From Candidatus Cloacimonas sp. SDB (lineage in GTDB: Bacteria > Cloacimonadota > Cloacimonadia > Cloacimonadales > TCS61), in the NCBI GenBank assembly GCA_001412425.1, contig LKUH01000393.1, positions 1 to 14,923 on the forward strand: 14,923 nt of DNA, read 5' to 3'. Shown here piece after piece: positions 8,563 through 14,923 of the stretch (the stretch's first letter is position 1; every line of letters starts with the position of its first letter). The notes below the pieces were generated by a model. The model saw nothing but the letters and a program-made list of their open reading frames with translations. It did no database searches and was not told where the DNA came from. A program made the position numbers and the translations under genes.

Positions 8563-8599
8563 TTGTAAGACAAATTATTGCCCCTAAAGGAAAATTCTT

Positions 8600-8627
8600 G
8601 ACACTATTTTCATTTTTTTAAAGTGTC
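8600..8627. promoter_or_regulatory. Inverted repeat B (GACACT...AGTGTC), candidate operator
   Basis: The arms GACACT (8600-8605) and AGTGTC (8622-8627) are perfectly complementary around a T-rich 16-nt centre. The left arm overlaps a TTGACA (8598-8603) that could be a -35 element. It lies 60-87 bp upstream of a transcription regulator start, a typical place for an autoregulatory operator. It has not been shown to bind anything. Confidence 0.4.
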
Positions 8628-8638
8628 GTTAATATATT

Positions 8639-8658
8639 GACGAAATAATTTTTTCGTC
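8639..8658. promoter_or_regulatory. Inverted repeat C (GACGAAA...TTTCGTC), candidate operator
   Basis: GACGAAATAATTTTTTCGTC has perfect 7-bp arms around 6 nt. It lies 28 bp upstream of the TrmB-like start codon and just downstream of a -10-like TATATT. Its centre is 35 bp from the centre of repeat B. The GC-containing ends make it less likely to be random in this AT-rich spacer. It is the best operator candidate in the window. Confidence 0.5.
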
Positions 8659-8686
8659 TTAACAAAAACAAATTACGGAAAAGAGA

Positions 8687-9490
8687 ATGAAGACTTTAAT
8701 TGATGAATTGACGAAGCTTGGACTTTCGGATATTGAAGCGAAGGTATATTTAGCTTTATTAAAGAAACGAAACCTGCCTGTAAAGGAAATATCTTCCACA
8801 GCCAGAATTAATAGAACTCAAACTTACGATGTCCTGGCAAAACTGGTAGAAAAAGGAATGTGTGTAGAAATATTTGGTAATGTGAAAAAATATGAAGCCA
8901 TTCATCCGGAAAAAGTATTTCAAAATATAAAATCCCAGCTGGATAAGCAGAAGACAATTGCCGAAAATCTGGCCGTGACACTGGGAAATGTTTTTAAAAA
9001 CAATGAGGATAATGTTAATCCCTATGACTTCATCAAAGTGCTGAGGACCAACAAGGTTATAATGGATCATGTTTTCAATCTTGTCCAGAATGCTGAAGCA
9101 GAAATTTGTGTTTTTAATAAACCTCCATTCGCCATGAATCCTTACGTTAACGAGCCGGAAGTGCAGAGTATAAAGCAGGGAATTACTCATCGTTCAATTT
9201 ATGAGATCGAAGAAGACAGTGATCTGTTTCTAAAAAAAATTAAGCATTTTCAGTCTTCTGGAGAATTGATCAGGATAAACAATAAACTTCCGCTCAAACT
9301 ACTGATCTTTGATAATAAAACTGTAGTCATGACGCTATATAACGAATCTGAGCAAGGTTCACTTTTTACTGCAATGTCAATAGAACAAAAAGATTTTGCC
9401 ACTTCCATGAAAGATATTTTTGAAATTTACTGGAAAAATTCTATAACGGTAGAAGAATTTTTAAATACAGAAGAAGGGGGAATTAAATGA
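8687..9490 (+). CDS. TrmB-family transcriptional regulator (267 aa)
   Basis: Residues 1-75 form a TrmB-type winged helix. They open with ELTKLGLSDIEAKVYLALL, then the helix-turn-helix IS..ARINRTQTYDVLAKLVEKG, then a wing that includes VKKYEAIHPEKV. A short coiled-coil-like linker (~76-105) leads to a C-terminal sensor region (~112-250) of the phospholipase-D-like TrmB type, with ICVFNKPPF and LPLKLLIFDNKTVVMTLYNE-like strands. The length is normal for the family. TrmB-type regulators are best known in archaea, where many respond to sugars; bacterial members are mostly uncharacterised. The initiating ATG has only a weak purine-rich GGAAAAGAGA in front. Its stop overlaps the next start as ATGA, so regulator and exported protein are translationally coupled. 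Autoregulation through the inverted repeats upstream is inferred from position. No ligand can be predicted. Confidence 0.85.
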   Translation: MKTLIDELTKLGLSDIEAKVYLALLKKRNLPVKEISSTARINRTQTYDVLAKLVEKGMCVEIFGNVKKYEAIHPEKVFQNIKSQLDKQKTIAENLAVTLGNVFKNNEDNVNPYDFIKVLRTNKVIMDHVFNLVQNAEAEICVFNKPPFAMNPYVNEPEVQSIKQGITHRSIYEIEEDSDLFLKKIKHFQSSGELIRINNKLPLKLLIFDNKTVVMTLYNESEQGSLFTAMSIEQKDFATSMKDIFEIYWKNSITVEEFLNTEEGGIK

Positions 9491-12255
9491 AAGTATTAAA
9501 ATTGATGTTTCTCTTATCAGCTTGCTTAATAACATCCACATTAGCTGCACAATGGAGTGAATATCCAGATTCCAACACGGCTGTGTCAATCCTGGCTGGA
9601 TCTCAGGCTTTACCAAAAATCGGACTTGGTCCTGAGGGCGATGTTTATATAGGGTTTTTCTCCAATGAAACCGGCAACTATGATGTAAGGCTGCAGAGAT
9701 ATGATGCAAGTGGTTATGCCCAGTGGCAGGATAATGGAATACTCGTGAGTGATAACCCTTCCATGACCTGGATTACTGACTGGGATATGGCAGTTGATCA
9801 GGATAACAATGCTATTCTGGCTTTTCAGGACATCAGAACGGGAAATAATGACGTATTTGCTTATTCTATTTCGCCCGATGGTGAATTTAACTGGGGTGAA
9901 GACGGACTGCAGTTAAGTGAAGGGACAGCTTTTGATGTTTCGCCTAAAATTGCCATCACAACAAATAATAACGCTTTGATAACCTGGCAGGCTGATGATG
10001 TTGTGATCATGCAGAAAATTTCACCCGGCGGTGATCTGCTCTGGGGTGAAAATGGCATCACCTTAAGCGGTGCAAATACCTATTCCTGGCCTCAACCTCT
10101 GGCTATAGACAATGATGAGATAATTTTGAAATTCTTTGAAGATTCCGGAGTATTTCCAGCCACTACCAGACATGTTCTGGCCCAACGTTTTGACCTGGAT
10201 GGAAATCCGGTCTGGGATGATTATACCATAATTTCCAATTCCGGGGGTATTTCAGTTTGGACTCAGATATTCTCAATGGTGGAGGATGGAAATAACGGGT
10301 TTTTTATTGCCTGGAATGATGATCGTGATATGGACATGGACAACAATAGTTTTGTTCAGCATATCAATGCAGAGGGAGAAGCTCTTTTTGCAGCAAATGG
10401 AGTTGCAGTTGCCACCACGGTTAACCGGGAGAGGTTTTATCCCGAATTGATCTTTAATGCTGCACAACAGGAATTGATGGTATTCTGGAAGAACACTGAC
10501 AGTGCTCAGAACAATACAGGTTTGGCAGGTCAGAAATTTAACCTGGATGGAGAGTATATCTGGGGAAATAACGGTTTGGATATTATAGCTCTAAGCACTA
10601 ACAGTATTGGTTTAATCGGAGCAAAATCTTCACCTTACGGCAATATTATTTTTTTTGATGAAGCCCAGGGCGGAGTTAATTCAATGATCAGGGCAATTTT
10701 ACTTGATCATGACGGAAATTATGTCTGGGATCCATTGGCAGTTACATTATGTTCAGTTGATTCTCAGAAACTGCATTCGGTTGCCGGAGATTTCGCCAAT
10801 AATCAGTGGATAGCAGCCTGGGAAGACACCAGAAATGATGCCGGTGATATCTATGCTCAGAACATATCCTTTATGGGAGAGTTGGGACCGGTAGAAACTT
10901 TAGCAGGTATATCCGGAACCGTAACTATCAATGAAGGTGGGGGTGATGTTGCGGAAGTAGTTATAACTGCCGGAGGAAATTCTACTAATCCTGAGCCGGA
11001 CGGTACCTATAGTATATTTTTGGATCCTGGTATTTATACTATAACTGCAAGTTTGCTGGGATATGAAACTGAAACTATGGAAAATATTGAAGTATTGGAA
11101 GAACAAATCACTGAGAATATTAATTTTATCCTGGAACTGGAATCTCATGATCCTCCTTATAACGTTCAAATAGAAGCAGATACAGGCCTTCTGACCTGGG
11201 AACATCCTTATGTAGTAGGAGAAGAAATCGAAGAAGGATTTGAGGATGAAGACCTTCCACAGGATTGGCTGAATGTTGATTCTGACGGAGACAGTTTTAA
11301 CTGGTTCATCTATACTTACAGCCCTCACAGCGGTTCACAGAGTATTGCCAGTGCTTCCTGGGTATCTCCTGACGGAGCCCTAAATCCTGATAACTGGCTA
11401 ATTTCTCCCGCTCTTTACATCGGAACTGATTCCCAATTGCATTTCTGGTATGCTGCTCAGGATGAAATGTATCCAGCAGATCACTTCGCGGTATATTTAT
11501 CTGATTACGGCAATGCTGTAGAAGATTTTACTGAAATATTATTTGAAACTACAATTGTCAGTTCTGAATGGACCGAAGTGGTCATAGATATGAATGAATA
11601 TCTGGACCAGGCTGTTTATCTGGCCTGGAGACATTTTGATTGTACAGATCAGTTCTATATGAAGATTGATGACATTTCCCTGATTAATGCTGTCACCAGA
11701 GAAGTTACTTTCCTGGCTGATTTTGAATCAGCCAGATCCAGAAACAATTTCATTTCCAGAAGGACTTTCAGAGATCGTGAGCTGGAGAGTTATAATGTTT
11801 ATCTCGATGATGCATTTATTATTAACACCACAGATCTCAGTTACACTTTTACAGGTTTGATCAATGGTGAAACTTACAACGCAGGAGTCTCCGCACTCTA
11901 CACTTATGGAGAATCCGATATCGAAACTGTTACTTTTACTTACACCGGAACAGGTTCGGATAATGATCTGATTATCAGCAAAACCAGTTTGAAAGGAAAT
12001 TATCCCAATCCCTTCAATCCTCATACAACAATCAGATTCCAATTAGCGGAAGCTGATGAAGTCGAACTTACGATTTATAATCTGAAGGGACAGAAGATCA
12101 GGGAAATTATTGGTAATGAGCTTCCTGCCGGGAATCATCAAGCAGACTGGGATGGAACAGATGCATTCGATCAGCCGGTTACCAGCGGAATATATTTATA
12201 TAAACTCAGCACGTCCAATCATACAGACGTAAAAAAAATGATTCTGTTAAGATAA
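9487..12255 (+). CDS. Secreted multidomain propeller/adhesin-like protein with T9SS-type sorting domain (922 aa)
   Basis: A signal peptide (cleavage near STLAA|QW, residue 21) is followed by a propeller-like region to ~465. This has eight copies of a motif approximating [+]hxxDGxxxWGxNG, at residues 71, 127, 177, 234, 292, 350, 405 and 459, spaced 50-58 residues. Residues ~466-550 are a carboxypeptidase-regulatory-like beta sandwich (GISGTV...PDGTYSIFLDPGIYTITASLLGY). An FnIII-like strand (LLTWEHP, ~568) is then interrupted by a cleaved-adhesin/choice-of-anchor J domain (~580-735: DLPQDW, NPDNWLISPAL, MKIDDISL). The FnIII resumes at ELESYNVYLDDAFI (~765-815). The tail (~835-922) has NYPNPFNPHTTIRF and SGIYLYKLS, the FlgD-Ig/T9SS type A sorting signature, predicting outer-membrane export and surface attachment. 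A strong AAGGGGG ribosome site lies at 9474-9480 and the gene overlaps the TrmB-like gene by 4 nt. Its ligand is unknown; surface binding or adhesion is inferred from domain types. Confidence 0.88.
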   Translation: MKVLKLMFLLSACLITSTLAAQWSEYPDSNTAVSILAGSQALPKIGLGPEGDVYIGFFSNETGNYDVRLQRYDASGYAQWQDNGILVSDNPSMTWITDWDMAVDQDNNAILAFQDIRTGNNDVFAYSISPDGEFNWGEDGLQLSEGTAFDVSPKIAITTNNNALITWQADDVVIMQKISPGGDLLWGENGITLSGANTYSWPQPLAIDNDEIILKFFEDSGVFPATTRHVLAQRFDLDGNPVWDDYTIISNSGGISVWTQIFSMVEDGNNGFFIAWNDDRDMDMDNNSFVQHINAEGEALFAANGVAVATTVNRERFYPELIFNAAQQELMVFWKNTDSAQNNTGLAGQKFNLDGEYIWGNNGLDIIALSTNSIGLIGAKSSPYGNIIFFDEAQGGVNSMIRAILLDHDGNYVWDPLAVTLCSVDSQKLHSVAGDFANNQWIAAWEDTRNDAGDIYAQNISFMGELGPVETLAGISGTVTINEGGGDVAEVVITAGGNSTNPEPDGTYSIFLDPGIYTITASLLGYETETMENIEVLEEQITENINFILELESHDPPYNVQIEADTGLLTWEHPYVVGEEIEEGFEDEDLPQDWLNVDSDGDSFNWFIYTYSPHSGSQSIASASWVSPDGALNPDNWLISPALYIGTDSQLHFWYAAQDEMYPADHFAVYLSDYGNAVEDFTEILFETTIVSSEWTEVVIDMNEYLDQAVYLAWRHFDCTDQFYMKIDDISLINAVTREVTFLADFESARSRNNFISRRTFRDRELESYNVYLDDAFIINTTDLSYTFTGLINGETYNAGVSALYTYGESDIETVTFTYTGTGSDNDLIISKTSLKGNYPNPFNPHTTIRFQLAEADEVELTIYNLKGQKIREIIGNELPAGNHQADWDGTDAFDQPVTSGIYLYKLSTSNHTDVKKMILLR

Positions 12256-12275
12256 CTTCTGATTATTAATCTTGC

Positions 12276-12306
12276 AAGCCCACTTGTCAAAAGTGGGCTT
12301 TTTTTT
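12276..12306 (+). terminator. Rho-independent terminator of the TrmB/propeller operon
   Basis: A perfect 10-bp stem (AAGCCCACTT / AAGTGGGCTT) with a GTCAA loop runs straight into a run of T. It lies 20 bp after the stop of the propeller gene. The T-run ends 1-2 nt before the stop codon of the convergent amidase gene. On the minus strand the same hairpin is not followed by T residues, so it should act mainly in the plus direction. Confidence 0.93.
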
Positions 12307-12307
12307 A

Positions 12308-13618
12308 TTATTGAACTTCCCAGGTTTTTGCCAGAGTTGTTAAGTTGCCCAAAAGAAATTCATCCTGCCCGTAAGGGGCAATTATCTGCAATCCGGAAAT
12401 CAAATTATGTTTAATTTTACTGCCGGGAATTACGGCAACCGGCAGGCCGTAATAAGTCCAGGGCAGATTCATTATCGGGCTTCCGGTTGAATTCAGCCCA
12501 AAGGGGGCAAAAGTCGAAACCGCTGGAGTGATCAGAAAATCTAAATTCAGTTCCTGCATTTGTTTTTGCAGCAGTGCACGATATTCTGTTCGTCCGGAAA
12601 GAGCTTTTTCCAGATCATTTTCGCTGACCCGCATTCCCTCATTCATAAGCTCTACTGCTATACCACTATAGAGTTCACCATATTTTTTAAACAAGTTCCA
12701 GTGAACTTCAGCAAACTCTTTTGCTATTATTATCTGATGCAGACGGTTTATTTCTTTGATATTATCCAATGTCTTGAACTGGATGATTCGTACTCCGCCT
12801 GTTTTTAATTTTTCAATGTCATTTCTGAAAGTGGAAAGAACATTCTGATCTGCCTGCTGCAGGTATGACCCTTCCGGAATACCCAGCACAATATCTTCCC
12901 TGGGGCAGTAATCTGTAACTTTCCAATCATCTACTAAAATGGAAGCAGCTGTTAAAGCACTTTCGGTATCTTTTACAAAGAAACCGACCTGATCGACTGA
13001 GGGAGAAAAGGGGAAAACACCATTGTTAGAAATTCTGCTTGAGCTCGGTTTCACACCGACAACCCCGCAGTAGGCTGCTGGTCTGATTATCGATCCTATG
13101 GTTTGAGTTCCCAGAGTCAGGGGGCAGAAATTTGCTGCAACTGCCGCAGCCGAGCCACTGCTTGATCCTCCTGGAGTATGTTGCGGGTTACGGGGATTTC
13201 GGGTAGGGCCCGGTTCATAGTAGGCAAATTCCGTTGTAACCGTCTTACCCAGAATCAGGGCACCTGCATTTTTTAAACTGGTGACGCAGACCGCCTCTTT
13301 GCCACTAAATATACTTTCAGGAAGTTTTGAACCAGCTTTCGTGGCAAATCCGTCAACATTAAATATATCCTTAACACCGATCGGGATTCCAAATAAAAGT
13401 GGTCTTTGCTTCGTATCCGGATATCTGGAATAAAGTTTTTCGAGATCGTTCTGAAGGCGCCTACGTCGATTTGGTTCCGGCAGGATTGACTTCACAATAG
13501 AGTCTTCAACCGTCAGTTTCTCACAAACATCATCCAGCATTTTTTCAATTGAGAATTTATTATTTTTCAAGCCGGAAATTACTTTGATCAAGGAAGAATC
13601 AAAATTATCATTTGTCAT
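12308..13618 (-). CDS. Amidase-signature family hydrolase (436 aa)
   Basis: This is a cytoplasmic amidohydrolase of the amidase-signature superfamily, which cleaves C-N bonds of amides. The Ser-cisSer-Lys triad is visible: Lys83 in GIPIGVKDIF, Ser152 in the GGSSSGSAAAVAA loop, and nucleophile Ser176 in GTQTIGSIIRPAAYCGVVG. The 24-residue distance between the two serines equals that of characterised members such as FAAH. The C-terminal part has the usual DFLITPA and PIMNLPWTYYGLPVAVIPG segments. At 436 residues it is slightly shorter than many members, with a compact N-terminus, but looks complete. No GatA-partner genes lie nearby, so a free-standing amidase is more likely than a tRNA amidotransferase subunit. 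Its ATG abuts the TAA of the upstream CoA-transferase with no gap, so the two are co-transcribed and probably coupled. Substrate unknown. Confidence 0.92.
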   Translation of the reverse strand: MTNDNFDSSLIKVISGLKNNKFSIEKMLDDVCEKLTVEDSIVKSILPEPNRRRRLQNDLEKLYSRYPDTKQRPLLFGIPIGVKDIFNVDGFATKAGSKLPESIFSGKEAVCVTSLKNAGALILGKTVTTEFAYYEPGPTRNPRNPQHTPGGSSSGSAAAVAANFCPLTLGTQTIGSIIRPAAYCGVVGVKPSSSRISNNGVFPFSPSVDQVGFFVKDTESALTAASILVDDWKVTDYCPREDIVLGIPEGSYLQQADQNVLSTFRNDIEKLKTGGVRIIQFKTLDNIKEINRLHQIIIAKEFAEVHWNLFKKYGELYSGIAVELMNEGMRVSENDLEKALSGRTEYRALLQKQMQELNLDFLITPAVSTFAPFGLNSTGSPIMNLPWTYYGLPVAVIPGSKIKHNLISGLQIIAPYGQDEFLLGNLTTLAKTWEVQ

Positions 13619-14809
13619 TTAGATGACACCATCTTCTTTCAGTTGTGCGATCTTTTCAGCTGAATAGCCAAGATATTTGCTCAGTATTTCCTTTGTATGT
13701 TCCCCCAGTTTAGGAACAGGATCCCGTTTCTTTTCTTCCGGAATTGACGACATTTTTACAGGATTGCCGGCAATTTTAACGATGCCTGCTTTTTCGTCCT
13801 TCACTTCCACTATCATATTTCTGGCATGAACCTGTTTATCTTTCATAACTTTTTCTATGTTATTTATGGGACCACAGGGAACACCTTTAGCCTCTATCAT
13901 TTCTATCCATTCAGATGCATTTCTGGTTAAGAAAAGTTCTTCCATAAGCGGTATGAGTATTTCCTGATTATTGTTTCTATCAGCATTAGTAGCAAATCTG
14001 GGATCATTGATCCACTCTTCCTTTTCCACTACTTCACAGAAATCTCGCCATAATTTATCATTTCCAATGGGTAATACGAAATATTCATCTTTAGCCATAA
14101 AAGCTTGAAAAGGACTCACCGTAGGATGCCGATTTCCCAGGGGCGCAGGTGAAACACCATCCACCTGATAACGAGCCAATGCATTCTCCAGTATCGCAAC
14201 CTGACTGTCCAGCATCGCTACATCGATCAACTGTCCTTCTCCGGTTTTTTCCCGATGATAGATAGCGGCATTTATTCCAATCGCTGTAAACATGCCGGCA
14301 GTTATATCTCCGGTTGACATACCTACTCTTGTAGGGGGAGTATCAGGCCAGCCTGTAATACTCATAATTCCACCCTGAGCCTGGGCCAGAAGATCGTAGG
14401 AAGGCTTTCTGGAATCCGCACCAGTTCTGCCAAAACCGGAAGCAGCAGCATAAATCAGATCAGGTTTTATCTTTTTTAAAATATCATATCCCAGACCCAG
14501 CTTCTCCATCGTACCGGGTCGAAAATTCTCGATAAGCACATCGAAATTCTTAATAAGCTCTTTTATGATCATCTTGCCTTCATCTCTTTTTAAATTCAGG
14601 GTTAGACTTTTCTTGGCTCTGTTCAAACTGAGAAAATATAGACTCTGCTCATTTTTGAAGGGACCATAATGCCTGGCGTCATCACCCCAACCCGGGATCT
14701 CAACTTTTACAATTTCTGCACCCAGATCACTCAAAATAAGAGTACAAAAGGGTCCTGCTAATGCCCGTGACAGATCAAGAACTTTTATCCCGGCCAACGG
14801 TTTTGCCAT
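13619..14809 (-). CDS. CaiB/BaiF family III CoA-transferase (396 aa)
   Basis: The enzyme belongs to the class III acyl-CoA transferases, which move CoA between organic acids through an aspartyl-CoA mixed-anhydride intermediate. The N-terminus GIKVLDLSRALAGPF and the segment SDLGAEIVKVEIPGWGDDAR are family hallmarks. So are NFRPGTMEKLGLGY and PTRVGMSTGDITAG, where Asp168 aligns with the catalytic Asp169 of formyl-CoA transferase. The C-terminal LGEHTKEIL and the final LKEDGVI are also characteristic. The length is standard, so the gene appears intact. It has a good GGGAGG site (14818-14823) and leads a two-gene minus-strand operon with the amidase. The specific acids cannot be assigned: formate/oxalate, carnitine-like and bile-acid enzymes all share these motifs, as does the alpha-methylacyl-CoA racemase relative. 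Confidence 0.94.
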   Translation of the reverse strand: MAKPLAGIKVLDLSRALAGPFCTLILSDLGAEIVKVEIPGWGDDARHYGPFKNEQSLYFLSLNRAKKSLTLNLKRDEGKMIIKELIKNFDVLIENFRPGTMEKLGLGYDILKKIKPDLIYAAASGFGRTGADSRKPSYDLLAQAQGGIMSITGWPDTPPTRVGMSTGDITAGMFTAIGINAAIYHREKTGEGQLIDVAMLDSQVAILENALARYQVDGVSPAPLGNRHPTVSPFQAFMAKDEYFVLPIGNDKLWRDFCEVVEKEEWINDPRFATNADRNNNQEILIPLMEELFLTRNASEWIEMIEAKGVPCGPINNIEKVMKDKQVHARNMIVEVKDEKAGIVKIAGNPVKMSSIPEEKKRDPVPKLGEHTKEILSKYLGYSAEKIAQLKEDGVI

Positions 14810-14817
14810 CTGGTTAT

Positions 14818-14823
14818 CCTCCC
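14818..14823 (-). promoter_or_regulatory. Shine-Dalgarno of the CoA-transferase gene
   Basis: CCTCCC on the plus strand reads GGGAGG on the coding strand, 8 nt before the ATG. It supports the start at 14809, which gives the family-typical MAKPLAGIKVLDLSR N-terminus. Confidence 0.85.
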
Positions 14824-14850
14824 GATTATCTGTTTCTCTGCTTTTAAAAA

Positions 14851-14923
14851 TCTGCGTTGATCTGCGTCTAGTTTCCTTTTTCTTTTAACGCTGATTTCTT
14901 ATGATTATTTATGATCTCTTATG
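14851..14923. repeat. Short direct repeats with 10-bp period in the leader of the CoA-transferase operon
   Basis: TCTGCGT occurs at 14851 and 14861. TTATGAT occurs at 14899 and 14909, with a further partial copy TTATG at 14919. Both repeat families have an exact 10-bp period. An AACGCTGATTT segment lies between them. This may be part of a dispersed intergenic repeat, but only one copy is visible here and the window ends inside it. The promoter of the minus-strand operon should lie in or beyond this tract; I see no clear -35/-10 pair. Confidence 0.5.

Larger units (their letters stand above)
8598..8665 (+). promoter_or_regulatory. Probable promoter region of the TrmB/propeller operon
   Basis: This stretch holds TTGACA (8598-8603), TATATT (8633-8638) and TTGACG (8637-8642). 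No pair has textbook spacing: TTGACA lacks a good -10 at 17 nt, TATATT has only a weak -35, and TTGACG would pair with TAACAA at 8660-8665. A promoter must lie somewhere in the 178-bp spacer if the second operon is transcribed independently. Which hexamers are used is unclear, and this organism's sigma consensus may differ. Confidence 0.3.

Noticed and set aside
8148..8573. 141-codon open frame on the minus strand
   Set aside because: It lies antisense to the peptidase-like gene, and its translation is low-complexity Ser/Phe-rich with no ribosome site or family motif.
8598..8626. TTGACA as a complete sigma-70 promoter
   Set aside because: The hexamers 16-18 nt downstream (AAAGTG, AAGTGT, AGTGTC) do not resemble a -10, so it is kept only as part of a vague promoter region.
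10900..11328. 142-codon open frame on the minus strand
   Set aside because: Antisense to the clearly coding propeller protein; the translation has no recognisable domain.
1..14923. CRISPR arrays, tRNA or rRNA genes
   Set aside because: No regularly spaced long direct repeats and no cloverleaf or rRNA-like segments were seen in the gaps, all of which are shorter than 200 bp.

Overview
The window looks like a chromosomal segment from an uncultured, AT-leaning Gram-negative bacterium. The best guess is the Cloacimonadota or a neighbouring FCB-type or candidate phylum. This rests on one protein ending in the NYPNPFNP...SGIYLYKL type FlgD-Ig/type IX secretion (T9SS) sorting domain, on several large exported multidomain proteins rich in FnIII and choice-of-anchor modules, and on a TrmB-family regulator in a bacterial setting. 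No rRNA or core marker is present, so the assignment is an inference.

Layout: (1) 1-279 is the 3' end of an IS110-family transposase, cut by the left edge. (2) 360-8508 is a tightly packed three-gene plus-strand operon of exported proteins. It encodes a 1365-residue beta-rich protein with an N-terminal helical tandem repeat, an 811-residue protein of about six FnIII-like modules, and a 530-residue protein with a papain-like Cys/His/Asp-Asn signature. All three have signal peptides, none has a recognisable T9SS tail, and I recognise no described system with this composition. (3) 8509-8686 is a spacer with three inverted repeats. (4) 8687-12255 is a second plus-strand operon in which a TrmB-family regulator overlaps by ATGA a 922-residue secreted protein. 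That protein carries an eight-copy propeller-like repeat, a carboxypeptidase-regulatory-like domain, a choice-of-anchor J/cleaved-adhesin domain nested in an FnIII fold, and a T9SS-type tail. It ends at a strong intrinsic terminator (12276-12306). (5) 12308-14809, on the minus strand and convergent with (4), holds a directly abutting pair: a CaiB/BaiF family III CoA-transferase followed by an amidase-signature hydrolase. (6) 14810-14923 is a leader carrying short repeats with a 10-bp period.

How the genes may work together: the first operon looks like a co-expressed cell-envelope module in which a peptidase-like enzyme sits next to two large structural or adhesive proteins, so processing or anchoring of those partners is an attractive but untested idea. 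The TrmB-like protein probably regulates its own operon, and so the T9SS-exported propeller protein, through the inverted repeats in front of it. It could also act on the upstream operon. The CoA-transferase/amidase pair is a separate metabolic unit whose substrate cannot be read from the sequence.
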